A stretch of DNA of 64,000 nt from Lichenicola sp964247725 (GTDB taxonomy: Bacteria; Pseudomonadota; Alphaproteobacteria; Acetobacterales; Acetobacteraceae). Numbering within the stretch: position 1 is the stretch's first letter; each line of letters starts with the position of its first letter. Below the pieces are notes generated by a model. The model was given only the letters and a program-made list of their open reading frames with translations, ran no database searches and had not been told where the DNA came from. Below are positions 1 through 8,525 of this stretch, piece after piece. The position numbers and the translations under genes were made by a program. The stretch is from the NCBI GenBank assembly GCA_964247725.1, contig CAXTVM010000016.1, positions 1 through 64,000 of the forward strand, written 5' to 3'.

Positions 1-150
1 AGGCCAGGGGCTTTGCCCCTGGACCCCACTGGGGCCGCGGGCCCCAGGCCCCGATCCGTTAAGAAATTGTCTTCTTACGAATCGGGTTTTGGGGCCCGCG
101 GCCCCAACGGGTCCAGGGCAGCGCCCTGGCCTTTTCCTTACATGCGATAG
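1..150. repeat. Dispersed palindromic repeat, copy 1 (left part cut by window edge)
   Basis: The stretch starts inside the left outer hairpin (CCAGGGGC-TTT-GCCCCTGG). It then has the inner hairpin TGGGGCC-GCG-GGCCCCA, the GATCCGTTAAG/CTTACGAATC arms and the right outer hairpin CCAGGGC-AGC-GCCCTGG. It ends with ATGCGATAGC, the right terminal repeat seen in complete copies at 6963-7185 and 23130-23353. No gene is evident in it. Confidence 0.85.
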
Positions 151-276
151 CTCCGTCGGCCCCCGGCCGGCCGCTTGACCGGCCCGGGCCCGCGGCTAGC
201 CTGGCGCGGTCGGAGATGCGGTGCCGGCGCCCGGCGGACCGCATGGCCACGCCGCTGCTCCGATCCAAGAGGCCCG

Positions 277-2003
277 ATGCGACGTCTGCCCGACATACGC
301 CAGACGACGCGCGCGCCGGTCGTCGTCGCCGTGCTGCTCCTGCTGGCGCTGCCGTTCCTGTTCGTCACGATCCCGCCGCTGACCGACCTGCCGGGCCACA
401 TGGGCAGCACGGCGGCGGCGGCCTACGCGCACGACCCGGCGTTCGCGCAGCTGATGGGCTATCGCTGGCACCTGGTGCCCAACCTCGGCACCGACCTCCT
501 CACCTTCGGGCTGCAGCGCTTGGTCGGCATCACGCGGGCGTACTGGGCGGTGACGCTGACGATCCCGGTGCTGCTCGGCGCCGGCATCTTCATGCTGGCG
601 CGCACGCTCAACCGCGACGGTGCGGCGGCGGTCGGCTGGGCCCTGATCTTCGTCTACAGCTTTCCGCTGAACGAGGGCTTCCTCAACTACATGCTGGGCG
701 TGGCGCTGGCCCTGATCGGGTTCGTGGCCTGGATCAGGCTCGACCGCCGCCCCGGCACCCGCGAGGCGGCGGCATGGGCCTCGGTGCCGGTCGTGTTCCT
801 CTGCCACGTCGTCGCCGGCTGCCTGCTCGTGCTGCTCATCGGCGCGTGCGAGTTCCGGGCGGCGCCGCGACCGCTGCGGGTGGGGATGCTGCTGCGGCGG
901 GTGCGACCTCTGCTGTCCGCGGTCGTCATCCTGGCGCTCTGGCGGCTCGACTCGCGATCGATCGCAGGCCGCAACCATTACAGCCTGCCGATGAAGCTCG
1001 ACTCGCTGGTCATGCTGCTGCGCGACCAGTCCATCGTGCTCGACATCGGCGCGCTGCTGCTGTCGGTCGCGGTGTTCGTGGTCGGCTGGCGCCGCGGCGC
1101 CCGGCCGCACCGCGGGGTGGCGACGGCGCTGGCGGCGCTGATCGTGCTGTTCGTGGTGACGCCGTATCGGCTCGGCGGCGCCAGCTACGCCGACGGGCGG
1201 CTGCTGCCGCTGATCCCGATGCTGGCCTTCGCGACGCAGGACTGGAGCGGCGTCGATCGGCGCCTGGCCCGCCTGGTCGCGGTCGCCGGGCTGGCGCTGC
1301 TGGCCGGGCGCATCGGCGCCACCACGGCCGGCTTCGCCGCCTATGACCGCCGCTATGCCGCCGAGCTGCAGGCGCTGCGCTGGATCGCGCCGCACAGCCG
1401 GGTCCTCGTGCTCAACATGCGCAACTGCACGCCCTACGCGCACTGGCGCGGCGACCGCCTCGACCACCTAGCCGAGCTCGCGATCGTCGCCACGCGCAGC
1501 TGGACCAACTCGGAATGGGACGTGGATGGCGGCCACCTGCTGCAGATCCGCTACCGCCCCTCGCCACGCTTCTACGACGATCCCTCGCAGTTCGTCTGGC
1601 CGACGACCTGCGGCGGCNNNNNNNNNNNNNNNNNNNNNNNNNNNNNNNNNNNNNNNNNNNNNNNNNNNNNNNNNNNNNNNNNNNNNNNNNNNNNNNNNNN
1701 NNNNNNNNNNNNNNNNNGCCACGCTTCTACGACGATCCCTCGCAGTTCGTCTGGCCGACGACCTGCGGCGGCACGGTGCGGCGGCAACCGACGCTGCGGG
1801 ACGACCTGGCGGCGCTGCCGCTCGACGGCATCGACGATCTGTGGCTGCTCGACACGGGCCTGCCGGCGGGCTACCGGAACCCGCGGCTGGTCTTGCGCTG
1901 GCAGGGCCGCGACAGCGCGCTCTACGCGATAGGTCACGAAGAAAGGCCAGGGGCTCTGCCCCTGGACCCCGCCAAAGGCGGAGCCTTTGGAAACCACCTT
2001 TAA
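277..2003 (+). CDS. Polytopic membrane protein, GT-C-like, split by an assembly gap
   Basis: This is a multi-pass inner-membrane protein. The first membrane segment starts about residue 14 and is followed by PPLTDLPGHMG, a D-x-P-x-H type loop like those after the first helix of GT-C glycosyltransferases. About ten hydrophobic segments follow, then a soluble C-terminal domain. I chose ATG 277 because the segment after it looks like a natural N terminus; an in-frame start at 175 only adds an Arg-rich stretch. The 100-N gap (1618-1717) breaks the frame as deposited. Removing the gap and one copy of the duplicated 55-bp flank joins codon 447 directly to base 1773, giving about 523 residues that end at TGA 2003. 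The last 19 residues or so are encoded by a dispersed repeat. The substrate is unknown. Confidence 0.7.
1563..1772. other. False assembly gap: 100 N flanked by identical 55-bp ends
   Basis: Bases 1618-1717 are exactly 100 N. The 55 bases before the gap (1563-1617) are repeated exactly after it (1718-1772). Contig ends that overlap by 55 bases and are joined with a placeholder give this pattern; 55 is a common de Bruijn k-mer length. Collapsing the overlap restores one open frame through the membrane-protein gene. This is an artefact, not a biological repeat. Confidence 0.9.
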
Positions 2004-2010
2004 GGAATTA
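1932..2010. repeat. Dispersed palindromic repeat, copy 2 (short form)
   Basis: The core is AAGGCCAGGGGCTCTGCCCCTGG followed by a GCCAAAGGC-GGA-GCCTTTGG hairpin. Only the left outer hairpin and one inner hairpin are present. It lies between two + strand genes and encodes the last residues and stop codon of the upstream membrane protein. Confidence 0.75.
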
Positions 2011-2086
2011 GGACCTGGGGGGTCGTGCGGGGCACGCCCAGGCGTGCTGCTGACAGCATCACCGTGACCTTGCTAGGACGAGCGGC

Positions 2087-3190
2087 GTGATCATCACCCA
2101 CTACCTAGTCCGCGAGCTCAGCCGCCCGCTGGCCGCGATCCTGGGCATCCTGGTCGCCCTGTTCGCCAGCTACACCGCCGCCGGGTTCCTGTCGGACGCG
2201 GTCGACGGGCTGTTGCCGGCCGGCGCCATCGCCGAGCTGATCGGACTCAAGCTGCTGATCTCGCTCGAGGTGCTGATCCCGGCGGCGCTCTACGTGTCGG
2301 TGCTGCTGTCGTTCGCCCGGCTGCACGGCGAGTCCGAGTTCGCCGCCATGTCCTCGCTGCGGATGGCGCCGGCGACGTCGGTCCGCGCGGTGCTGACGCT
2401 GGGCGGCGGCCTCGCCGTGCTGGTCGCCCTGCTGTCGCTGGTGGCGCGGCCGCTCGCCTACCACACGCTGCACGCGGTCTCCGACCGGGCGGCGACGCTG
2501 CTCGACCTCGACGCCATGGAGGCGGGCTCGTTCTACGTCGCGGCGCACGGCGACCGGGTGATCTTCCTCGGCCACCGCCACGGCCGCGGCGCGCCGGCGC
2601 GCGACGTGTTCGTCCGGGTTCGCCACCCCGACCGCACCGAGATCGTGCATGCGAAGCTGGCCGACGAGCTGCGCACGAAGACGCTGGCGTCCGGCGCCCA
2701 GATCTACCTGACGGACGCCCACATCTACGAGATCGACCGGACGCACGGCCGGCCGGATCAGGTGGTGGAGGCGCAGGGGCTGGTGGTCAGCCCCAACCCC
2801 AGCCGCGGCGCCGCGCGCGGCTACAGCGCCGTCGCCGCCAGCACATGGCGGCTGGCCGCGTCCGGCACGGACGAGGACGTCGCCGAGCTGCAGTGGCGGC
2901 TCTCGACGCCGGTCTCGACGCTGCTGCTGGGCCTGCTCGCGATCCCGCTCAGCCGCGTCCGGCCACGGCAGGGCCGGACCTCCCGCCTCGGCAGGGCGGC
3001 GCTGGTCTATTTCGGCTACTACCTGCTCTGCACCTCGGCGCGGACCTGGGTGCAGCACGGCACCATCGGCCGGGTGCCCGGGATCTGGTGGGCGCCGGCG
3101 CTGCTGGCGCTGCTGGTCGCGGTCGCCCTGTATCAGCCAAGGTTCCACCGGCCGCGCCTCGGCCTGGCGCGCCGCAGCCGGACCGCGTGA
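2087..3190 (+). CDS. lptF: LPS export ABC transporter permease LptF
   Basis: LptF is one of the two inner-membrane permease subunits of the LptB2FG complex, which extracts lipopolysaccharide from the inner membrane and feeds it to the periplasmic bridge. The product has 367 residues, the usual family length. It starts MIITHYLVRELSRP, has membrane helices near residues 15-35, 55-75 and 100-120, a periplasmic beta-jellyroll-like region (about 130-265) and C-terminal helices. The start is GTG 2087. The stop overlaps the lptG start as GTGA (3187-3190), so the two are translationally coupled. LptF rather than LptG is inferred from its position as first gene of the pair. Confidence 0.9.
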   Translation: MIITHYLVRELSRPLAAILGILVALFASYTAAGFLSDAVDGLLPAGAIAELIGLKLLISLEVLIPAALYVSVLLSFARLHGESEFAAMSSLRMAPATSVRAVLTLGGGLAVLVALLSLVARPLAYHTLHAVSDRAATLLDLDAMEAGSFYVAAHGDRVIFLGHRHGRGAPARDVFVRVRHPDRTEIVHAKLADELRTKTLASGAQIYLTDAHIYEIDRTHGRPDQVVEAQGLVVSPNPSRGAARGYSAVAASTWRLAASGTDEDVAELQWRLSTPVSTLLLGLLAIPLSRVRPRQGRTSRLGRAALVYFGYYLLCTSARTWVQHGTIGRVPGIWWAPALLALLVAVALYQPRFHRPRLGLARRSRTA

Positions 3191-4302
3191 GCCAGGCCGC
3201 GGCCCAGGCCCGGGTTCGGACCCGGGCGCCGGACGCGCTCCGGCGCTACGTCGCTCTGGCGGTGGGGCGCGCGGTGGCACTCGTGGCGCTGGCGCTGACC
3301 GGCCTGTTCAGCCTGCTCGAGTTCGTCGAGCAGCTGGCCTCGGTCGGCGAGGGCCACTACCACGTCGGCGGCGCGCTTCTGTTCGTGCTGCTGACGGCGC
3401 CGTCGCGGCTGCTGCAGGTGATGCCGGTCTCGATGCTGCTCGGCTGCCTGCTCGCGTTCGGGGGGCTGGCCCGCCATTCCGAGCTCGTCGCCATGCTCAG
3501 CCTCGGCATCGCAGAGCGCCGCGTCATGGCAGGCGCACTGGGGCCGGCGCTGGCGGCGATCGTGACGCTGCTGCTGCTGATGGAGTTCGTGATCCCGCCC
3601 GCCCAGCGGCTGGCGCAGGAGCAGCGCGCCTCCGCCCTGTCCTCCGCGCCGGCCGGCGACGCCGACCGCAGCTTCTGGGTCCAGCGCGACGACCAATACC
3701 TGAACGTGCAGCGCTTTGAGCGCGGCGACGTGCCGGTCGGGATCGACATCTACAGCTTCAACCCGGACGGCAGCCTCGACACCATCCTCCACGCCGCCCG
3801 CGCCGACATCCGTTCCGACGGCACCTGGCTACTGGACCACGCGTCCCGGCGGCGGGTTGGGGACGGCCGGTTCTCGACCGAGCCTCTCGGCCGCCTCGCC
3901 TGGCGCCCGTTCGTCTCGCCGCAGCAGATCCGGTTCATGATCCTGCCGCCGGACAACATCCCGCCGCTGGCGCTCTACCGGCACATCCGCGGCCTGCCGC
4001 TGGACGAGAGCGCCGCCCGCTACGAGCAGCAGCTGTGGATGCAGGCGAGCATGCCGCTGTCGGTGCTGGCGATGGTGCTGGTGGCGGCGCCGTTCGTGTT
4101 CGGCTCGCCGCGGACGCAGGGCAGCGGCCAGCTCCTGACGCACGGCGTCGGCATCGGCATCGCCTACTCGCTGGGCCAGCAGATCCTGGGCCGCCTCGGG
4201 CTGCTGCTCGGCATGAGCCCGGCGGTGGCCGCGCTGGCGCCGCCGCTGCTGGCGATGGCGGCGTCGGTCTACCTGTTTCGGCGGGCGTATCGGGTCGGGT
4301 AG
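3187..4302 (+). CDS. lptG: LPS export ABC transporter permease LptG
   Basis: This is the second YjgP/YjgQ-type permease of the LPS transport complex, paired with the preceding lptF. GTG 3187 overlaps the lptF stop by four bases and gives 371 residues. Membrane helices lie near residues 25-45, 55-80 and 105-130, a periplasmic domain covers about 145-270, and C-terminal helices include the region LSVLAMVLVAAPFVFG. A longer in-frame reading upstream lies inside lptF and is not credible. The gene ends at a dispersed repeat that separates it from a convergent gene. Confidence 0.9.
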   Translation: MSQAAAQARVRTRAPDALRRYVALAVGRAVALVALALTGLFSLLEFVEQLASVGEGHYHVGGALLFVLLTAPSRLLQVMPVSMLLGCLLAFGGLARHSELVAMLSLGIAERRVMAGALGPALAAIVTLLLLMEFVIPPAQRLAQEQRASALSSAPAGDADRSFWVQRDDQYLNVQRFERGDVPVGIDIYSFNPDGSLDTILHAARADIRSDGTWLLDHASRRRVGDGRFSTEPLGRLAWRPFVSPQQIRFMILPPDNIPPLALYRHIRGLPLDESAARYEQQLWMQASMPLSVLAMVLVAAPFVFGSPRTQGSGQLLTHGVGIGIAYSLGQQILGRLGLLLGMSPAVAALAPPLLAMAASVYLFRRAYRVG

Positions 4303-4425
4303 GAAGACCAGGGCTCCGCCCTGGACCCGCCAAGGGCCGCGGCCCTTGGAACCCATTCCTTAGGTCAAGGAGTCCAGAGGCTCCGCCTTTGGCGGGGTCC
4401 AGGGGCAGGACCCCTGGCCTTCCAG
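4303..4425. repeat. Dispersed palindromic repeat, copy 3
   Basis: The left part reads GACCAGGGCTCCGCCCTGGACCC plus CCAAGGGCC-GC-GGCCCTTGG. The right part reads CTCCGCCTTTGGCGGGGTCC plus CCAGGGGC-AGGA-CCCCTGG. It lies between convergent genes and encodes the C-terminal tail and stop of the minus-strand phosphotransferase. Confidence 0.8.
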
Positions 4426-5271
4426 AAACCGCCGGCTGCGACGGTGCTGCTGGTAGAGCAGGACTGCCAACACCGCGCTCAGCACCACGATCTCGAGGAT
4501 GAAGTAGAGCAGCGGGCGCCGCAGCAGGGCGCAGGCGAACAGTCCGAGCGTGCGGGCGTTGGCGGACAGCACCGCCCAGCGCCGGACCGGAGGCGCGAAC
4601 GTCTCCCGGTAGAGCCGCCGGATCGCGGCCGCCCGCGCGGGGTCCTGCCGCAGCAGCGCCGCCAGCCGCTGGCGCGGCGCGCCGTCGATGCAGACCGCGA
4701 GGCGCTGGACCGAGAGGTAGACGTCGTGCAGACGCTCGGGCAGGCCGCCCGCCGGCTGCCGCGTCGGCTCGGGCAGCGCGGCGGAGGCGCGGCCGTGGCC
4801 CCAGTGGTTGTACTCCTGCCGCTGCACCTCGTAGATCGCCGACTGCACCGCATGGCAGGCGCCGGACAGCGCCACCAGGGCCCACACCCAGGCGCCGTGC
4901 CGGGCGGACAGCACCAGCGCCAGGCCGAGATAGACGGCGGTGAAGGTGACGTAGTCGCACATGCCGTCGAGGATCTTGCCGGACTGCGACTGCGCGCCGG
5001 TCAGCCGGGCGAGCTGGCCGTCGACCCCGTCCAGCACGTGCCAAGCCAGCATCAGCAGGAAGCCGGCCACCACCGCCCAGGGGTTCCGGTCGTGCGCGTA
5101 GGCGATGCCGGCGAGCAGGCCGCAGGCCATGCCGGCGACCGAAACCGCGTTCGGCGGGATGCCGAGCCGGGCGCACAGCGGCACCAGGCGGTTGGAGATC
5201 GGGTGGACGGCGTAGATGTTGGTGGGGTCCTCGATCTCGGAGGTGCGCCGCACCGGGTCGGCGGTCTGCAT
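4360..5271 (-). CDS. CDP-alcohol phosphatidyltransferase family protein
   Basis: This is an integral membrane enzyme that transfers a phosphoalcohol from a CDP-linked donor to an acceptor alcohol. The family signature is complete: DGVDGQLAR at residues 81-89, then G98, D102 and D106 (D-x2-DG-x2-AR-x8-G-x3-D-x3-D). Membrane helices flank it, and hydrophobic segments recur near residues 255-285. A soluble insertion (about 150-240) separates the helix groups and is unlike simple PgsA. Six bases separate it from the upstream nucleotidyltransferase, so the two probably form a two-step CDP-alcohol pathway. The final 19 or so residues are encoded by the dispersed repeat at 4303-4425. The substrate is unknown; an inositol- or glycerol-type head group is one possibility. 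Confidence 0.85.
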   Translation of the reverse strand: MQTADPVRRTSEIEDPTNIYAVHPISNRLVPLCARLGIPPNAVSVAGMACGLLAGIAYAHDRNPWAVVAGFLLMLAWHVLDGVDGQLARLTGAQSQSGKILDGMCDYVTFTAVYLGLALVLSARHGAWVWALVALSGACHAVQSAIYEVQRQEYNHWGHGRASAALPEPTRQPAGGLPERLHDVYLSVQRLAVCIDGAPRQRLAALLRQDPARAAAIRRLYRETFAPPVRRWAVLSANARTLGLFACALLRRPLLYFILEIVVLSAVLAVLLYQQHRRSRRFLEGQGSCPWTPPKAEPLDSLT

Positions 5272-5277
5272 GGGCGC

Positions 5278-5994
5278 CTACAGCCGCCCGGTCGCCAGCA
5301 GCCGCTCCGCCTTCTCGAAGTCGACCGGATCGTCGACGTCGATCCAGACCCGGCCGCCGATGTCGCGCACGTGCGCCTTGTTCCAGGACGCCAGCACGGT
5401 CATGGCGCCGGAGATGCTGTCGTCGCCCAGGGCCTGGCTCTCCTCCAGCGCGTCGAACATCACCGGCGCGCACAGGAAGATGCCGGTGTCGAAGGCGTTG
5501 TAGTCGGGGATCAGCTTGCCGATGCGCTGGATGCGGCCGTCCCGGCAGAGCACGCGGGTCACGTCGTGCAGGTCGATCAGCGGGTTGCCGAGGTCGAAAT
5601 CGACCGCCAGCGTGACCCCGTCCGGCTGCACCGGCGGCGCCATCAGCGCCCGCAGGATGCCGGGATCGACCAGGTGGTCGCACATCGTCAGCAGGAACGG
5701 CTGGTCCAGATGCGGCCGCGCCGCCAGCAGCGAGACGCCGTTGGCGCGCTGCCAGTCCTCGTTCGCGACATGGGTGACGCGGACCGCCTCGCGCTCGGCG
5801 AACGCGTCCAGCGCGGCGCGCAGCTCGGCGCCGCGATAGCCGCTCACCACCACGAACTCGTCGATGCCGGCCAGGCGGCCGCAGCCGATCACCCGCTCGA
5901 TCAGCGGCACGCCGCCGATCGGCAGCAGCGGCTTGATCACCGAGTGGTCCCGCAGCCGGGTGCCCTGCCCGGCGGCGACGATGACCGACTTCAT
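5278..5994 (-). CDS. Sugar/alcohol-phosphate nucleotidyltransferase (LicC/IPCT-like)
   Basis: This is a cytosolic NTP-transferase that activates a phosphorylated sugar or alcohol with NTP. The 238-residue protein begins MKSVIVAAGQGTRLR, with the nucleotide loop at residues 7-15 and the conserved Lys in KPLLPIGG (K21). A metal-binding Asp lies in TMCDH (D106), and IDVDDPVDFEKAE near the C terminus is typical of the family. ATG 5994 overlaps the stop of the upstream glycosyltransferase (ATGA). The stop is six bases before the CDP-alcohol phosphotransferase gene. That pairing points to a cytidylyltransferase making the CDP-alcohol its neighbour uses, as in inositol-1-phosphate cytidylyltransferase/DIPP synthase. 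NDP-sugar synthesis is the alternative. Confidence 0.75.
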   Translation of the reverse strand: MKSVIVAAGQGTRLRDHSVIKPLLPIGGVPLIERVIGCGRLAGIDEFVVVSGYRGAELRAALDAFAEREAVRVTHVANEDWQRANGVSLLAARPHLDQPFLLTMCDHLVDPGILRALMAPPVQPDGVTLAVDFDLGNPLIDLHDVTRVLCRDGRIQRIGKLIPDYNAFDTGIFLCAPVMFDALEESQALGDDSISGAMTVLASWNKAHVRDIGGRVWIDVDDPVDFEKAERLLATGRL

Positions 5995-6947
5995 GCGCCG
6001 GCGACCGCCGGCAGCTCGGCGATGCTGGCGCAGACCAGCGCGCTGTACGGCTGCCGCTGGCGCTGCGCCCGCACCGAGCCGGGATCGATCGGCCCGACCC
6101 GGGCCCGGGTGCGCACGGAGGCGTACCAATGCACGATCCGGGTCTCGGGGCACAGCATCCGGTCCAGCCGGACCCGGCGGACGGTGCGGAACCAGTGCTC
6201 GGAGATCTCCGGGGGCAGCGGCGAGAACACGTGCGGCGGCTGGATCGCCACCTCCGGGTGGCCCCGCACGACAGCGCCCAGCAGGTGCGGGCCCAGCGCG
6301 TAGCGGTTGCCGAGGGCCGACTCCGGCACGCCCGCCATCGCGCGCAGGTAGGCGGCGAGCAACAGCGCGCCGGCCTCGGCGCCCATGACGGCATTGTTGA
6401 CGCCGCGGCAGTACAGACCCTCGATTCGCCGGAACGGCCGCCAGCCCTGCGGCAGCCGGCGCAGCGCCCGGCGCAGCAGGTCGCGTCCCAGCGCCAGGGG
6501 CGACGGCGACCGCCGTGCGGAGGGCGGCCAGACGATGAATTCGGATGCGACGAACGACCGGGTGCCGAGCAGGGGTTGGAGCGACGCCACCGTCACGGTG
6601 TCCAGGTCAGCGTAGAGTCCGCCATTCGAGTACAGGATCGCCGCCCGGAGGATGTCCGACCGCATCGCCGGGTCGTCGAGCCGTCGATACAGCAGCGCCA
6701 GCGCGTCGCCAAGGCCGAGTGCCGCGCCGGTGCGGGCAAGCTCGGCGGCGGCGTCGATGCGGGCCAGGCGCACGCCGGGGGCACGTTGGAGTGCGGCGAG
6801 CGGGCCGCCGGGCTCGAGTGCCTCGGTGTGGTGCAGCACGACCTCGGGCAGGCCGCCGCGCTCGGCCGCCGACAGCACCGCGAACGCGCAGGCCCAGGGC
6901 AGCGCCGGACCGATCCAGCAGAAATGCAGCCGTGCCGGGAGGGCCAT
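5991..6947 (-). CDS. DXD glycosyltransferase (GT32/capsular-type)
   Basis: This 318-residue protein begins LHFCWIGPALP and carries SDILRAAILYSNGGLYADLD at residues 97-116. That is the alpha-helix plus D-x-D (D114, D116) signature of GT32-like enzymes, which coordinate a metal-bound NDP-sugar. No signal peptide or membrane segment is visible, so it is probably cytosolic or peripheral. It heads a three-gene minus-strand operon with the nucleotidyltransferase (four-base overlap) and the CDP-alcohol phosphotransferase. This suggests decoration of a surface polymer or lipid with a sugar and a phosphoalcohol. Donor and acceptor cannot be read from sequence. Confidence 0.8.
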   Translation of the reverse strand: MALPARLHFCWIGPALPWACAFAVLSAAERGGLPEVVLHHTEALEPGGPLAALQRAPGVRLARIDAAAELARTGAALGLGDALALLYRRLDDPAMRSDILRAAILYSNGGLYADLDTVTVASLQPLLGTRSFVASEFIVWPPSARRSPSPLALGRDLLRRALRRLPQGWRPFRRIEGLYCRGVNNAVMGAEAGALLLAAYLRAMAGVPESALGNRYALGPHLLGAVVRGHPEVAIQPPHVFSPLPPEISEHWFRTVRRVRLDRMLCPETRIVHWYASVRTRARVGPIDPGSVRAQRQRQPYSALVCASIAELPAVAGA

Positions 6948-6962
6948 GGGTCAGGTTTCCAC

Positions 6963-7185
6963 GGCTATCGCATGAGGAAGAAGGCCAGGGGCCTTGCCCC
7001 TGGACCCCACTGGAGCCGCGGGCTCCAGGCCCCGATTCGTTAAGGGCCTACTTCCACGCACGGACTATCTTCTTACGAATCGGGGTTTGGGGCCGTCACG
7101 CGAACCGTGCTGCGCACGACGGCTCTAACGGGTCCAGGGCAGCGCCCTGGCCTTCTCCTCACACGTCTCCTCAAATGCGATAGCC
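6963..7185. repeat. Dispersed palindromic repeat, copy 4 (complete, with terminal inverted repeats)
   Basis: This complete 223-bp copy begins GGCTATCGCATGAGGAAG and ends with ATGCGATAGCC, an 11-bp terminal inverted repeat. Inside are the outer hairpins (GGCCAGGGGCC-TTG-CCCCTGG; CCAGGGC-AGC-GCCCTGG), two inner hairpins and GATTCGTTAAG/CTTACGAATC arms. The right inner hairpin carries the GTCACGCG...GTGCTGCGCACGAC loop variant. GGTCAGGTTTCCA (6949-6961) and GGTCAGGTTCCA (7188-7199) flank it as an imperfect direct repeat. It lies between divergent genes. Confidence 0.9.
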
Positions 7186-7222
7186 TTGGTCAGGTTCCAG
7201 GGAGCGTCCGGGGAGCCACGCG

Positions 7223-8407
7223 ATGCCGCCTGCCGAGCAGGGTGCGGCGCCAGCCGTAACCGAGATCGTGGTGTTCCGCCAGAACCTGTTCCGGGTCTCC
7301 GAGCCGTTCGTCACCCAGCAGGCGGAGGCGCTGCCGCGCTACCGGCCGGTCTACCTGGGGCGCAGGCGCTACGGCGCGGCGCCGGACCCGGCCCGCGCGC
7401 TGGCGCTGGAGGACCGCGGCTGGACCGCCTGGCCCGGCATCGTCCGGCAGATGGCCAGCAAGGCGCCGGGGCCGTACCTGCGGCTGCTGGAGGACCGGCG
7501 CCCGGCGCTGATCCACGCGCATTTCGGCATCGACGGCGTCGGCGCGCTGCCGCTGGCGCGGTGGCTGGGGGTGCCGCTGGTCACCACCTTCCACGGCTAC
7601 GATGCGACGCTGTCGACGGCGGCGCTGCTGTCCTCGCCCGCCTGGGCCAGCTACCCGCTGTTGCGGCACCGGCTGGCGCGGAAGGGCGCGCTGTTCCTGT
7701 GCGTCTCGGAGTTCATCCGCGGGCGCGTGCTGGCGATGGGGTTTCCCGAGGCGCGCACGCACGTGCACTACACCGGCATCGACTGCGCCGCGATCCGGCC
7801 CCGAGCGCCGGCCGAGGAGGAGCGGATCGTGCTGCACGTGGCGCGGCTGGTCGAGATGAAGGGCACCGAGCACCTGCTGCGCGCGTTCGCGGCCCTTCCC
7901 CCCCGACACGCCGACGTCTGCCTGGTGGTGATCGGCGACGGGCCGCTGCGCCGTCCCCTGCTGGCCCTAGCGCGGCGGCTGCGGCTGGGCCCCCGGGTGC
8001 GGTTCCTGGGCGCGCTGCCGCACCACCAGGTGATGGACTGGGTGCGCCGCGCCGCGATGCTGGCGCTGCCCAGCGTGCGGACGCGTACCGGGCGGGTCGA
8101 GGGGCTGGGCATGGTGCTGCTGGAGGCGGCCGCGACCGGGGTGCCGGTGATCGGCTCGCGCGTCGGCGGCATCCCGGAGGGGATGGTCGACGGCGAGACC
8201 GGCCTGCTGGTGCCGGAACGCGACCCGGCGGCGCTGGCCCGGGCCATGACGGAGCTGCTCGACCGGCCGGAGCTGCGGAGGCGCATGGGCGAGGCGGCGC
8301 GGCGGTTCGTCGAAGCGCGGTTCGACCTTGGCCGGCAGAGTGCGGCGCTGGAAGCGTTCTATGACGGCGTGCTGGGGCGGCAGTCCGAAGGCACGGGTGT
8401 CGCATGA
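7223..8407 (+). CDS. GT4-family glycosyltransferase
   Basis: This is a retaining GT-B glycosyltransferase of 394 residues. The N-terminal domain has IHAHFGIDGVGALPLA (about 97-112) and TTFHGYD (121-127), typical of exopolysaccharide enzymes of the WcaL/AmsK type. The C-terminal nucleotide-sugar domain has VARLVEMKGTEHLL (206-219), IGDGPL (237-242) and an E-x7-E motif in EGLGMVLLEAAATGVPVIG (E293, E301). It probably adds a sugar to a lipid-linked surface polysaccharide precursor. ATG 7223 follows a complete dispersed repeat. The last codons and TGA stop (8405-8407) fall in the TIR-like end of the next repeat copy. Confidence 0.9.
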   Translation: MPPAEQGAAPAVTEIVVFRQNLFRVSEPFVTQQAEALPRYRPVYLGRRRYGAAPDPARALALEDRGWTAWPGIVRQMASKAPGPYLRLLEDRRPALIHAHFGIDGVGALPLARWLGVPLVTTFHGYDATLSTAALLSSPAWASYPLLRHRLARKGALFLCVSEFIRGRVLAMGFPEARTHVHYTGIDCAAIRPRAPAEEERIVLHVARLVEMKGTEHLLRAFAALPPRHADVCLVVIGDGPLRRPLLALARRLRLGPRVRFLGALPHHQVMDWVRRAAMLALPSVRTRTGRVEGLGMVLLEAAATGVPVIGSRVGGIPEGMVDGETGLLVPERDPAALARAMTELLDRPELRRRMGEAARRFVEARFDLGRQSAALEAFYDGVLGRQSEGTGVA

Positions 8408-8456
8408 GGAGGAAGGCCAGGGCGCTGCCCTGGCCTTCTCCTTACTGCTTCTCCTC
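8398..8456. repeat. Dispersed palindromic repeat, copy 5 (minimal form)
   Basis: TGTCGCATGAGGAGGAAGG is a diverged left terminal repeat. It is followed by GGCCAGGGC-GC-TGCCCTGGCC and CTTCTCCTT. All inner hairpins are missing. It lies between two + strand genes and contains the stop codon of the upstream glycosyltransferase. Confidence 0.75.
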
Positions 8457-8525
8457 AGAGCGGTCCGCTTCCGCCGCGGCATCGCGGGTGCTAGAGCCTG
8501 CCGCGACCGCGAGGACCCAAGCCCG

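Noticed and set aside
1563..1772. A true 55-bp tandem duplication in the membrane-protein gene
   Set aside because: The exact 100-N placeholder between identical ends and restoration of the frame on collapse fit an assembly overlap much better.
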